From: Paludibacter sp.
Lineage (GTDB): Bacteria > Bacteroidota > Bacteroidia > Bacteroidales > Paludibacteraceae
Direction of reading: 5' to 3'
Assembly (NCBI RefSeq): GCF_009712605.1
Contig: NZ_WASO01000002.1
Coordinates: 186,001 to 250,000 of the forward strand
DNA: 64,000 nt
The position numbers were made by a program, and so were the translations under genes. This document shows, piece by piece, positions 1 through 8,810 of this stretch. The notes under the pieces were generated by a model that searched no databases, was not told where the DNA came from, and saw only the letters and a list, made by a program, of their open reading frames with translations. Within the stretch, counting starts at the first letter, position 1. Each line of letters opens with the position of its first letter.

Positions 1-2125
1 AAACCCGCAGTTCGATCGGATCGGCAGGCTTTTCGTTTGCATACTGGAGGTACGGACCCATCGGCACAATTGATCCGGCTTTGATGTAAAGCGGCATTGT
101 TTCGATAGTTGCCTTTGCATCTATGCTTTTGCCCCCTTCAATTTGCTTGCCTGTCCAGAAGTCATACCAGTTGGTCGATTTTGGCAGATACACCTTGCGC
201 GTTTTTGCGATCTTTTTACTGTCAGGTGCACTGTAGAGTTGTTGTGTTACGGGGTTTACAAGGAATGCCGGACCGAACATGTACTGGTCAGGAATGTTCT
301 TTACTGCATCATCGTTGCGGAAGTCGAAGCCGAGAGAACGCATGATGGTGTACCCTTCGTTGGTTACTTTCCACGAGAGAGAATAGAGGTATGGCATCAG
401 ACGGTAGCGCAGATTATCATATTTCATCAGTACGGAACGTGTGTTTTCGCTCCAGTTTTTTGAGAAGATGGCCCGTTCGCCTTTGCCGTGAATACGGAAG
501 ATAGGACTGAAAGTGCCGAACTGGAACCAACGTGTAAAAAGTTCCTGGTTGGTAGGTGTCGTCCAGTCGGGCGATTGCCAGTTGAGGTGGTAACCGCCTA
601 TGTCTGACGTCCAGTAAGGAATACCTGATGCACAAGCGTTGATTCCCTGAGGAACCTGGTTGCGGAAAGCTTTCCATGTGCAGGTAATGTCTGACGACCA
701 AAGCGTTGCCGAGTTGCGTTGTTGTCCGGCAAAAGCCTGACGAATCAATAAGAAAACACGTTTGTCGGCAATCTCTTTCCGCCAGTGTTCGTATAATCCG
801 GTAGAGTGCATCAGTGAGAAGGTATTCATATAGTCGATGCCACGTCCGATTGCAAAGTGGCTTTGGCGCCTTAAATCCATGTATTTGTCAACTCCGATAT
901 TACCGTTGTCGGGTTCGCACTGATCTACCCACCAGGCATCCCAGCCGAAGCGGCCTATCAAACTGTCACAAGCTTGTCTCCAGTAGAGGTCACGTGCCTG
1001 TGGACTGTGAGCGTCGTAGTAATAGTCGAGAATGTTGGTCATTACATTGAGCCATCGAATGTCAGTCATGCCTCCGGAATGACTCATTTGGTTGAATGGC
1101 TCGGTACCTTTCGAAAATACCGGCCAGATTGAAATCATGGCGTGGATATTGGAATTGTGCAATTCGTCAACCATTGCCTTGGGATTTGGGTAGCGCTCCG
1201 GCCACATCACGTGCGATCCGATAACGTTGGGTTCCCAGTAGAACCAGTCCTGTACGATGACGTCGACCGGAATCTTGTTGTTGCGGTAACCATCTTTTAC
1301 AGAAAGAATTTCGGCCTGACTCTTATACCGGTCCTGTGACTGGAACAGTCCGAATGCCCATTTAGGGAACATCGGTGCATTGCCCGAAGCATTGCGGAAA
1401 GTGGAAATGATATTATCAAAATCGGGTCCGTAAATGAAATAATAGTCAACCATATTGCCGCTTTCCGAAACATATTTGTATTTGGTGTTGCCGGCTTCTG
1501 CTCCGTAGAAATTCGATGCAGAGTAGTTGTCCCAGAACAAACCATATCCTTTGGTGGAAAGCATAACAGGAATGGCACCTGTCATATAGCGGATGGCAAG
1601 TTCCTGATTACGGCCTTTGTAATTGATGGAGAGAGAATCTTCCGGATGACATCCAAGTCCGAAAAGCGCTTCGTCGGTCGGCGATTGAAACTGAGATGTA
1701 CAGTTGTAAACGTCGATACCGGCTATGGTCGTGGGTGTCATGGTTTTGTTTTGAGAATCATCTTCTGCCAGAATTGCATTCCCTGATAAATCGAAATATT
1801 TGACAGCGTTAGAAGCCTTGTCAACCAAGATTTTCAATTTTGGAGTGGTAATAACCAGTTCACCTGCTTTTTCGGTCACATCAAATGATGGAGCAGATTT
1901 GAACGGGTTGGTGATTACTAACGATGGTTTTTCGATAAAGAGCGGTAAAGTGGTGTATTTTACCTCTACCATGTTATCGAAGCATAGCTTCACTTTCATT
2001 AAACCTTTGTTGAGGGTACAGGTAATGCCGTCACTGTCTTTTTTGTACGACAAAACCTTCGCTTGCAACGGGGCTGTTAAACCCACAAGAAGCATTAGGA
2101 TCAGGATGTTCTTTAAGTTTTTCAT
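1..2125 (-). CDS. GH31 alpha-xylosidase-like glycoside hydrolase (3' end outside window)
   Basis: The reading frame is open from the ATG at 2125 to the window edge, about 708 residues, so the C-terminus is missing. It begins with a signal peptide (MKNLKNILILMLLVGLTAPL, cleaved near QA). GH31 signatures are clear: a strand ending DAWWVDQCEPD carries the expected nucleophile Asp401, LWSSDI carries the expected acid/base Asp479, and PYWTSDIGGYH follows. The PA14 insert of some Bacteroidetes xyloglucan alpha-xylosidases is not seen. GH31 enzymes release terminal alpha-linked xylose or glucose. Alpha-xylosidase is inferred from the GH5 endoglucanase immediately upstream; alpha-glucosidase remains possible. 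It acts in the periplasm or at the outer membrane. Confidence 0.88.
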   Translation of the reverse strand, partial: MKNLKNILILMLLVGLTAPLQAKVLSYKKDSDGITCTLNKGLMKVKLCFDNMVEVKYTTLPLFIEKPSLVITNPFKSAPSFDVTEKAGELVITTPKLKILVDKASNAVKYFDLSGNAILAEDDSQNKTMTPTTIAGIDVYNCTSQFQSPTDEALFGLGCHPEDSLSINYKGRNQELAIRYMTGAIPVMLSTKGYGLFWDNYSASNFYGAEAGNTKYKYVSESGNMVDYYFIYGPDFDNIISTFRNASGNAPMFPKWAFGLFQSQDRYKSQAEILSVKDGYRNNKIPVDVIVQDWFYWEPNVIGSHVMWPERYPNPKAMVDELHNSNIHAMISIWPVFSKGTEPFNQMSHSGGMTDIRWLNVMTNILDYYYDAHSPQARDLYWRQACDSLIGRFGWDAWWVDQCEPDNGNIGVDKYMDLRRQSHFAIGRGIDYMNTFSLMHSTGLYEHWRKEIADKRVFLLIRQAFAGQQRNSATLWSSDITCTWKAFRNQVPQGINACASGIPYWTSDIGGYHLNWQSPDWTTPTNQELFTRWFQFGTFSPIFRIHGKGERAIFSKNWSENTRSVLMKYDNLRYRLMPYLYSLSWKVTNEGYTIMRSLGFDFRNDDAVKNIPDQYMFGPAFLVNPVTQQLYSAPDSKKIAKTRKVYLPKSTNWYDFWTGKQIEGGKSIDAKATIETMPLYIKAGSIVPMGPYLQYANEKPADPIELRV

Positions 2126-2249
2126 TGATTCGTAGGTATAAAGATTAAAGATTAGGGTGTTATGTGATTTGCGTTTCTTAGTATAGAAGTCGTTTTGACT
2201 TTTTTGGGTTCTGTAATTTATAGTTTATTTTTACTCATCGACCCCTCTC

Positions 2250-2375
2250 ACGACGACTTCGTGTCGGAGTCAGATATTTATCGTCTGACCTAACCTCCCC
2301 TAAATGGGGAGGAACTCGTCCTTAAAACGAGTAAATGTTGTGCATTTTGCAAATGTTACAGCCCCTATTTTGGGG
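2250..2375. repeat. Array of short palindromes between GH5 and GH31
   Basis: This 315-base spacer has no gene. It holds at least five short inverted repeats in a row: cgac/gtcg (2254-2266), gtcaga/tctgac (2269-2289), ctcccc/ggggag (2295-2311), actcg/cgagt (2314-2332) and cccc/gggg (2362-2375). The arms are unrelated to one another. The construction matches the array at 23115-23288. The array may act as a transcript-processing or attenuating element between the two hydrolase genes, but that is inference. Confidence 0.6.
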
Positions 2376-2440
2376 AATCGAAGATAAGCGAAGCTAATGG
2401 GGGTCAAAAATAAAAAGTCAAGATGACTTCATGATAATTC

Positions 2441-3910
2441 TTAGTAAGGATAAACGCCGTTCGAAGATCCGGTTACAATGGCATTCAGTGCCTGACTATC
2501 GAAAACTGAACCGTTACTCCGGTTGATCAGGGCAAACCCATTGTTGCCTGTTACTCCGTTATCCCAATAAAAAGGTACTATGCCGTTATTTTTTGCATAT
2601 TGCGTCACGTATCCCAGATAATAGGCTCTTGATGCCAAATGATTTGTCAGTGTTGTGCCTGAAAGTGAAGAACGTCTTACTGCTCCAAATTCACCGAGAA
2701 TAACAGGATAACCTTTGTCCACAAAGTTAGTTTTTATCGTGGAAAATTGTTGTTTTATGTAATCTTCCTGTCCCCAGGAGGAAATTTTCCCGTATGCTGC
2801 ATAGCTTGAACCCCAAAGATTAACCGCGGAACTGCTCGTATCTCCACAAAAATCCCACGGATCATAACAATGCACTTCCACCATTAATCTTTTGGATGCA
2901 CTGTCGTCAGGTATTTTCATATAACTGATGGCATAGCTGATGTTGGTATTGTACGACTGCACAATCAACGTGCGGTAAGCATTCTTTCCTCCGGTGGAAC
3001 GAACTGCATTTACAAAAGTTTGATTATAGGATAGCTGAACGGCAATGTTTTCTGCCGAAGGTGCATTGTAGTCGAAGTGAACCTCATTGGTTCCTGCAAA
3101 TAGCAGGTGCTCATCGTAATCGCGGAAATAGGCCGCAATCTGCTGCCAGTAAGCTTTTTGTTTGGCATTCACTTTTTCCTGATATGCATATAGCGGATGA
3201 TTCTCGAGCCAGCCTCCGTCCCAGTGAATATTGAGAATGACATACATGTTGTTTTTATAACAATAATCGACAACCTGTTTGACCCGAGCCAGCCAGGTTG
3301 CTTTGATTTTATAAGAGATCGTGTCTTCCACATAACTGTCCCATGCGCATGGAATTCGGACAGCGTTGAATCCGGCAGCTTTTACGCCGTCAATTAATTG
3401 TTGCGTGGTTAATGGGTTTCCCCAGCCGGTTTCGTTGCCGGGCACTTCGAGTGTGTTGCCAAGATTCCAGCCGATAGTTATATTGTGAGCCAGTGTTTTG
3501 GCCTCCGAAGTCATGCCGACAGAACTTGCTGCTATCGGAGAACTATAGTCTGGAATGGACGGAAGTGCAGATTGGGAGACCTTAACCGAGACAGTGTCGT
3601 TGTTGTTTAAGGTAAATATAATTTTTGCATTGCGGGCTGTGAACGAATTGTTACCCGAGACGCTGATGGTTACGTCGGTTTCTTTACTTGAACTGGAATT
3701 TACGGATAACGTGCACCACGACTGATCGGAGGTGGCATTCCATTTGGTTCCGGTCATTTTTACCGTTACAGAACTTGTTTGCGAGGAGTAGTTTAGGGCA
3801 ATAGATGAGGTGGAAACTGCAATGGTCTGTTTTGACAGGGATGGGTCATTCCCTTTGCAGGATGTTATAAACGCAAAAAGTACCAGCGCTACGTAAATTG
3901 TTTTCTTCAT
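2441..3910 (-). CDS. BACON-GH5 endo-beta-glucanase lipoprotein (xyloglucanase-like)
   Basis: The 489-residue protein starts with a lipoprotein signal (FITSC, lipidated Cys18). Residues about 28-115 form one BACON beta-sandwich, recognisable by WCTLSVNSSS and the closing VKVSQSA. A GH5 TIM barrel follows from about residue 125 (WNLGNTLE, NAVRIPCAWD, ILNIHWDGGW). The expected acid/base is Glu276 in FAGTNEV and the nucleophile Glu407 in VILGEFGA. The order lipobox, BACON, GH5 resembles the surface xyloglucan endoglucanases of Bacteroides xyloglucan loci (GH5 subfamily 4). It would cut the polysaccharide backbone at the cell surface. The GH31 gene lies downstream on the same strand. Other beta-1,4-glucan substrates cannot be excluded. 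Confidence 0.9.
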   Translation of the reverse strand: MKKTIYVALVLFAFITSCKGNDPSLSKQTIAVSTSSIALNYSSQTSSVTVKMTGTKWNATSDQSWCTLSVNSSSSKETDVTISVSGNNSFTARNAKIIFTLNNNDTVSVKVSQSALPSIPDYSSPIAASSVGMTSEAKTLAHNITIGWNLGNTLEVPGNETGWGNPLTTQQLIDGVKAAGFNAVRIPCAWDSYVEDTISYKIKATWLARVKQVVDYCYKNNMYVILNIHWDGGWLENHPLYAYQEKVNAKQKAYWQQIAAYFRDYDEHLLFAGTNEVHFDYNAPSAENIAVQLSYNQTFVNAVRSTGGKNAYRTLIVQSYNTNISYAISYMKIPDDSASKRLMVEVHCYDPWDFCGDTSSSAVNLWGSSYAAYGKISSWGQEDYIKQQFSTIKTNFVDKGYPVILGEFGAVRRSSLSGTTLTNHLASRAYYLGYVTQYAKNNGIVPFYWDNGVTGNNGFALINRSNGSVFDSQALNAIVTGSSNGVYPY

Positions 3911-4171
3911 GGAAGGTTGATTATTGATGATTGTTAGGTTAATCTGGAGAAACAGAACAAAGACGGCATACTCGTTGTAATTGAGATAACCTTCTTGCTC
4001 AATGCGTTTTCTGGTAATGAATTGGTGTTCGGGTCGGAAAAACGACTGACCCTTCCAGTTTAATCATTCAAAGATAATCAAAAAAGAGAGCTGGTACTGA
4101 TACTTTTTTTGCAATTGTTAATGCTTTGTTGCTCGTATTTGCGTGTTTTGCAGTCGGGTAAGTACTTCTCT

Positions 4172-4609
4172 TTATACGTTGAGTAAAGCGTACTTTGAAC
4201 TAAACAGACTGAGCGCTTCGTTTTCTTTGCGGATCATTTCAGCGCGTTCTTCCTTCGAATGATCGTCTTGTCCGCAAAGGTGTAAAATTCCATGAATCAT
4301 TACCCGATGTAGTTCGTTTTCGAAAGTGACATCAAATTCTTTTGCGTTGTCAGCAACGGTGTCGAGGCTGATGAAAATATCCCCGTTGATTTTGTCTCCT
4401 TCGTTGTCGTCGAAAGTGATAATGTCGGTGTAATAATCGTGTTGCAGGTATTGACGGTTTACCTCCAGAATCTTTTCGTCGTCGCAGAAAATGTAAGAAA
4501 TTTCTCCGGTTGTTTTGCCATGAAGCTGCGCAACTTCTTTGATCCAGGCGGATATTAAACGCTTGCGAAGTTTGGGTTGAGGTATGTTTTCGGAGTAATA
4601 ATGAATCAT
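4172..4609 (-). CDS. ybeY: Endoribonuclease YbeY
   Basis: A 145-residue UPF0054/YbeY protein, a metal-dependent RNase needed for 16S rRNA 3'-end maturation and ribosome quality control. The metal-binding signature HGILHLCGQDDH carries His106, His110 and His117. Against the usual HGxLHLxGxDH there is one extra residue before the last histidine, so the third ligand could be Asp115, Asp116 or His117. The gene follows the secreted barrel gene by 22 bases on the same strand. Confidence 0.92.
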   Translation of the reverse strand: MIHYYSENIPQPKLRKRLISAWIKEVAQLHGKTTGEISYIFCDDEKILEVNRQYLQHDYYTDIITFDDNEGDKINGDIFISLDTVADNAKEFDVTFENELHRVMIHGILHLCGQDDHSKEERAEMIRKENEALSLFSSKYALLNV

Positions 4610-4631
4610 AATGGAGTGGATAAGATGTAAT

Positions 4632-5150
4632 TTATTTTATTTTTTTGCTTTTACCTTCAATGTAAGGAGTGAAGTGTTCTCCGTCTTTCGAAAATTCAAA
4701 GCAAACGTTTACTGTTGTATTGTCAATCAGACTATAGGTCAGACGGAAAACCGGCATGTTTGGCGTTTTTTCACTGGTGAAGACAATCTTTTTCTCACCA
4801 ACAGTTACCGTGTAGTGGATCGTGTGACCTTCATTATCGAAGTAAATGGCTTTCAGTGGTTGTCCTTCTGCTTCGTTGTAGATGGTCATGATGTCGTCGT
4901 GCCTGAAAGCCGGTTTGTTGGCAGTAGCCGGAAATGCAGCATAAGATTTCCGGATCAAAATGTTGGCATTCAGTTCGGATTCAAAAGAAAAGCCACCTGC
5001 ACCTTCTCCCGGCTGTCCGTTGCCTTCACCTTTCCACTCGCCCAAAAGCCATTGCCATTGCTGCCATTTCTGATTGTTTTGCGCTGACACTGATGTTGTA
5101 GAGAGTAAAATCAGGAATAAAAATCCTGTCAAAAAATATTTAGTTCTCAT
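4632..5150 (-). CDS. Secreted beta-barrel-like protein of unknown function
   Basis: 172 residues with a clear Sec signal peptide ending VSAQ. The mature part opens with WLLGEWKGEGNG and continues in alternating beta-strands (ILIRKSYAAF, YFDNEGHTIHY, IVFTSEKT). This is the pattern of lipocalin- or nitrobindin-like small barrels (DUF1579/DUF6265-type proteins). I do not recognise a specific function or a catalytic residue. A -7-type box (TACTTTTG on the minus strand, 5180-5187) lies 30 bases upstream. ybeY follows closely and may be co-transcribed. Confidence 0.6.
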   Translation of the reverse strand: MRTKYFLTGFLFLILLSTTSVSAQNNQKWQQWQWLLGEWKGEGNGQPGEGAGGFSFESELNANILIRKSYAAFPATANKPAFRHDDIMTIYNEAEGQPLKAIYFDNEGHTIHYTVTVGEKKIVFTSEKTPNMPVFRLTYSLIDNTTVNVCFEFSKDGEHFTPYIEGKSKKIK

Positions 5151-5179
5151 GCTTGTGTTTTGTTTCTAATAATTTGATG

Positions 5180-5187
5180 CAAAAGTA
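5180..5187 (-). promoter_or_regulatory. Putative Bacteroidetes -7 box
   Basis: TACTTTTG on the minus strand fits the Bacteroidetes primary-sigma -7 consensus TAnnTTTG and lies about 30 bases before the ATG at 5150. No convincing -33 TTTG was found at the usual spacing, so support rests on the box and its position. Confidence 0.4.
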
Positions 5188-5226
5188 AGAAATATTGCCC
5201 GATTTGGATTGATTGACGCCTAAGAG

Positions 5227-5973
5227 TTAGGGTTCGTAAATCATCTTTTTGGTCATGCCTCCGTCAATGGTGAGGTTGGTGCCGTTGATAAAATTATTGG
5301 CAGGGTTGGTCAGAAACAGGCAGGCGCGGGCAATATCTTCGGGTTTGCCAACCCGCTGCGAAAAATGTTGCGTGTGGTCGATGTCGTGTAATTGATCGTA
5401 TTCCCGGGTTTCAATCCAGCCCGGACTAATGCAATTGACCTGAATATGATCCGGAGCAAACGAAGCAGCAAGTGCATGTGTCAGGGCAACAATTCCGCCT
5501 TTGGTGGCTGCGTAAGCCTCGCTGTTCGGCTCCGACATAAAAGCCCGTGTGGAGGCAATATTCACGATGCTCCCTCCTCTATGTAGCTTCATCGTTTTGG
5601 CAGCCTCACGCGAACATAGAAAAGTGCTGCGGAGATTGGTATTGATCACAGTATCCCATTCTTCAACCGACAGTTCGTAAGGTGACTTCCAGCAGCCAAT
5701 GCCAGTATTGTTGATGAGAATATCAATTAGCCCGAACTGTTCAACTGTTGATTTTATTAGTTGTTCAATGTCAGAAGGATTTGCTACGTCTGTACGAATA
5801 AAAATAGCGTTGTAGCCGTTGGCGCTTATACGGTCAACGGTTTTCTTTCCGAGTGGAGCGTTGATATCGGCAGCTATCACCGTGGCGCCTTCTTTTGCAT
5901 AGGTTTCGGCAAGGCATGTGCCAATACCTTGTGCTGCTCCGGTAACAATTACTATTTTTCCGTTGTATTGCAT
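5227..5973 (-). CDS. SDR family oxidoreductase
   Basis: 248 residues, a classical short-chain dehydrogenase/reductase. The nucleotide-binding motif TGAAQGIG is at 11-18 and the usual NNAG reads NNTG (88-91). The catalytic residues are Ser141, Tyr154 and Lys158 (SEAYAATKGG). The C-terminal FINGTNLTIDGG motif is typical of FabG- and glucose-dehydrogenase-like members. It should use NAD(P)H on an alcohol or ketone substrate that cannot be named from sequence. It is the next gene after the MFS transporter, about 40 bases away. Confidence 0.85.
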   Translation of the reverse strand: MQYNGKIVIVTGAAQGIGTCLAETYAKEGATVIAADINAPLGKKTVDRISANGYNAIFIRTDVANPSDIEQLIKSTVEQFGLIDILINNTGIGCWKSPYELSVEEWDTVINTNLRSTFLCSREAAKTMKLHRGGSIVNIASTRAFMSEPNSEAYAATKGGIVALTHALAASFAPDHIQVNCISPGWIETREYDQLHDIDHTQHFSQRVGKPEDIARACLFLTNPANNFINGTNLTIDGGMTKKMIYEP

Positions 5974-6011
5974 ATGTTTTTAATGTGAATTTGGATGTAC
6001 AAAAATATAAA

Positions 6012-7190
6012 TTAAGCGGGCTGATTTTGTCGCGGAATCAATAAAAAGTAAATGATTACGATTATCGAGACGGTAGCACTGGATGCAAATGCGACCGCAG
6101 CTCCGAAATGAAACCAAATAAGTCCTGTAAGTGAACTGGCCAACAAAGAACAGATACTTTGCAGTCCGGTGAGGGTGCCAATGGCAGTAGCCGTGTCTTT
6201 AGAATCGGTGATGTTGGTGATCCATGCTTTGGAAATACCTTCTGTTGCCGCGGCATAGAGTCCGTAGAGAAAAAACAAGGTGCTGTATAAGATTAGATTA
6301 CCTTGTAGGGCAAAACCAAAGTAGACGCAGGCAAACAGTGCTAGTCCGCTCAGGAAAATGGTTTTCAGCCCGATGCGATCGGCTAAGATGCCCATGGGGA
6401 ATGCAGACAGAGCATAGATAAGGTTGTAGAAAATATAAATGCCAATTACCCACGTGTCGTCCAGACCTGATTGTTTTGCTTTAAGTAGCAGAAATACATC
6501 AGAACTGTTGAACAGTGTGAACAACATTAAGCCGATTACTACGCGTCTATAGAGCGCCGGACTTTCATTCCAGTAGCTCAAAAAGGAGAAAAAGTGAATG
6601 CGAGCATTGTTGATAGGTCGTATGTCTCGTCGTTTTTCTCTTAACAGTGTGGATGCTGCAATAGCCAGTAATCCGGGAATAAATGCAATGATGAACAGGG
6701 TTTTATAATCCTGTGGATGAAAATACAGATATAGAAGTGCCAGCGAAGGACCCAGAACAGCACCTAAAGTGTCCATTGATCGGTGAAAACCGAATATTTT
6801 GCCTTTAGAATCGACTGTTGTTTGCTCGGAAAGTAACGCATCTCTGGCTCCGGTTCGTATTCCTTTACCAAAACGGTCGAGCGTGCGTGCAAAGAAAACC
6901 CACAGCGGATAAATAAATAGTGCCAGCATTGGTTTGGAAATAGCACTAAGAGCATATCCAAATTGCACGAATGGAGTCCGGCGCCCTGCTGTGTCCGACA
7001 GTTTACCGAAATAGCCTTTGCTTAATCCGGCAGTGGCCTCTGCCACTCCTTCCAGAATGCCTATTAATACCACCGAAAAGCCAATCGTTTTGAGGTAAAT
7101 TGGCATGACGGGATAGAGCATCTCGCTGGCGGTGTCTGTAAATAAACTGATGAGCGACAAAATCCATACGGTGCGGGTGATGAACTTCAT
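6012..7190 (-). CDS. MFS transporter
   Basis: 392 residues with about twelve hydrophobic segments. The loop GKLSDTAGRRTPF after the second segment corresponds to MFS motif A, and its half-repeat is seen as GILADRIGLKTIF. The substrate is unknown; drug/metabolite efflux families of this length are the closest guess. The gene starts 11 bases after the stop of an ICMT-like methyltransferase and is probably in the same transcript. Confidence 0.85.
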   Translation of the reverse strand: MKFITRTVWILSLISLFTDTASEMLYPVMPIYLKTIGFSVVLIGILEGVAEATAGLSKGYFGKLSDTAGRRTPFVQFGYALSAISKPMLALFIYPLWVFFARTLDRFGKGIRTGARDALLSEQTTVDSKGKIFGFHRSMDTLGAVLGPSLALLYLYFHPQDYKTLFIIAFIPGLLAIAASTLLREKRRDIRPINNARIHFFSFLSYWNESPALYRRVVIGLMLFTLFNSSDVFLLLKAKQSGLDDTWVIGIYIFYNLIYALSAFPMGILADRIGLKTIFLSGLALFACVYFGFALQGNLILYSTLFFLYGLYAAATEGISKAWITNITDSKDTATAIGTLTGLQSICSLLASSLTGLIWFHFGAAVAFASSATVSIIVIIYFLLIPRQNQPA

Positions 7191-7201
7191 TTACAGATGG
7201 G

Positions 7202-7750
7202 TTAAAATAAGTAAGGTATAAAACGTTTTGTGCGTTTCATGTAGTCCCGGTATTTTTCTCCAAAGCAGGCAATACACTCTTTTTCGTCAAAAATAGCAGT
7301 CAGGTAAAGAAATACAGAAGCTGAAAGTGAGGCTAAAAATGCGTCGATAACTGGATTCTTAAGAAAGATACCCCATGTTAGCAATAATAGAGAGCAATAC
7401 ATAGGATGCCGGATGTATTTATAAATGCCGCTTTCTACCAGTTCGGTTGTCTCTTCAAATTTGTAGTACGAGTCGTCTTGTCTGCTTTTCTGTGGTTTGC
7501 CTCTCTTTTTGAGCATGATAATTCCCGCTACTGCAGGATAAATGGCTCCAAATAGCAGTGTCCATGAGATTATTTGCAATATTTCGAATGGATTGCACAA
7601 CCAGTATGGATAATTGATAGACAGAAGAAAAGCCATGCTTTCCCATGCAAAAAAGCGATAAAATCCGTGACTTCGTATTTTGAACAGGCTTCTACGTGAT
7701 ATGGCCAAAATAGGGAGGCTCAACAGAATGAAAACGACAAAATTCTCCAT
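7202..7750 (-). CDS. ICMT/PEMT-like membrane methyltransferase 1
   Basis: 182 residues, mostly hydrophobic, with the C-terminal signature of the isoprenylcysteine carboxyl methyltransferase / phospholipid methyltransferase superfamily: YKYIRHPMYCSLL, then an acidic DEKE and FGEKYRDYMKRTKRFIP. These enzymes methylate membrane-embedded small molecules or lipids with S-adenosylmethionine. The real substrate in bacteria is usually unknown. It lies between a second gene of the same superfamily (35 bases upstream) and the MFS transporter. Confidence 0.75.
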   Translation of the reverse strand: MENFVVFILLSLPILAISRRSLFKIRSHGFYRFFAWESMAFLLSINYPYWLCNPFEILQIISWTLLFGAIYPAVAGIIMLKKRGKPQKSRQDDSYYKFEETTELVESGIYKYIRHPMYCSLLLLTWGIFLKNPVIDAFLASLSASVFLYLTAIFDEKECIACFGEKYRDYMKRTKRFIPYLF

Positions 7751-7784
7751 GGTAAATAGATGTTAGGGTTTCCGGACGATAGTT

Positions 7785-8261
7785 TTACGTCAAATGCTTT
7801 TTGAAACGGGGAATCCAGCGTGGTACTTTTTGCTTGTATTGCCGGTATTCCTCGCCGAATTTCCTTTCCAGATTCGGTTCTTCGTACATCAGAAAATAGA
7901 TGTCGTTGATCAGGAAGAACGCGATTGCCCAGATGAGAATGGAGTAGGAGAGTATGCAGACAGCTTCCCCGATGAGGGTAATGACTACTCCTGTAATCAT
8001 AGGGTTGCGCAGGTGAGCATATAGTCCGGTGGTGATGAGTTTGCGGGTGGGAAACCATGGAGCTAAAGTTCCATTTCCCCAACGGATAAATTCAATTATG
8101 GCTCCGCTCATCAGGGTTAGTCCGGTAAATAGAATGATGCCGCCGGTCAACATGCAAAACATGTTTCTTATAACCCAATGCTGCTCAATCAGAAGTGGTA
8201 CAATCAGAAGTACGGTGATGGGCAGGATGAATGAGATAATGTGTTTGACTACCGTTTTCAT
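7785..8261 (-). CDS. ICMT-like membrane methyltransferase 2
   Basis: I place the start at the ATG at 8261, giving 158 residues (MKTVVKHIISFILP...). An in-frame extension to 8318 adds 19 residues with no family support. The signature YAHLRNPMITG, then YEEPNLERKFGEEYRQY and PRWIPRF, places it in the isoprenylcysteine methyltransferase superfamily. It differs enough from its downstream neighbour that this is not a fresh duplication. Substrate unknown. Confidence 0.75.
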   Translation of the reverse strand: MKTVVKHIISFILPITVLLIVPLLIEQHWVIRNMFCMLTGGIILFTGLTLMSGAIIEFIRWGNGTLAPWFPTRKLITTGLYAHLRNPMITGVVITLIGEAVCILSYSILIWAIAFFLINDIYFLMYEEPNLERKFGEEYRQYKQKVPRWIPRFKKHLT

Positions 8262-8345
8262 TGATATATAAGTTATCAATATCGAAAAATAGTCATGGGT
8301 TATTCTAACGGATGACACGGTAAAGATACAGCCGAATTGGCAGTT

Positions 8346-8807
8346 TTAGTCTGCCTTGGATTCAGTAGTGTGCTTTTTTGTCTCTATCCATTTGTAATAA
8401 TAAATCGGGTAAAAGTGGCCTCCGCATTTGCAGGATGATGGATTGCTCGGATGGATAGATCGAACCTGAAAGCATTTATCGCATTTTTCTGTGGTACAAT
8501 TATATTTGGGATGTTCTGATTTATACCAAAAACATGTTTCAAGAATAGATAGTAAAATGCCAAAAACACACGCAATTGTTAAGTTTTCAGGCAATTGACC
8601 TATAACTTCGTGGAGAGTAAGCGTTTTTTTTGATGGATGAGTCTTATCAAATGGAATAAAAAGTTCTGCTAACGAGAATAAAAAGAGACTGGTTGGAACA
8701 AAGAGAAGAAATAGTTGGAGCCCGTTTCTCCATCTCTTTTTCCTTGATTTTTGATTGAAAATCCGTTCTTCTTCCTCCAGCTCTCTATCGCTTTTCTTTA
8801 CCCACAT
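8346..8807 (-). CDS. Membrane protein with C-terminal zinc ribbon
   Basis: 153 residues, not a family I recognise. A charged N-terminus (about 1-28) precedes two membrane segments (about 30-50 and 75-93). The cytosolic tail has a zinc-ribbon arrangement, C109-x2-C112 and C126-x-C128-G-G, with a further Cys104. It ends 8 residues after a Lys/Thr-rich stretch. The start lies 3 bases after the stop of the K+ channel gene, so the two are probably translationally linked. A sensory or assembly role for the channel is only a guess. Confidence 0.65.
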   Translation of the reverse strand: MWVKKSDRELEEEERIFNQKSRKKRWRNGLQLFLLFVPTSLFLFSLAELFIPFDKTHPSKKTLTLHEVIGQLPENLTIACVFGILLSILETCFWYKSEHPKYNCTTEKCDKCFQVRSIHPSNPSSCKCGGHFYPIYYYKWIETKKHTTESKAD

Positions 8808-8810
8808 AGG

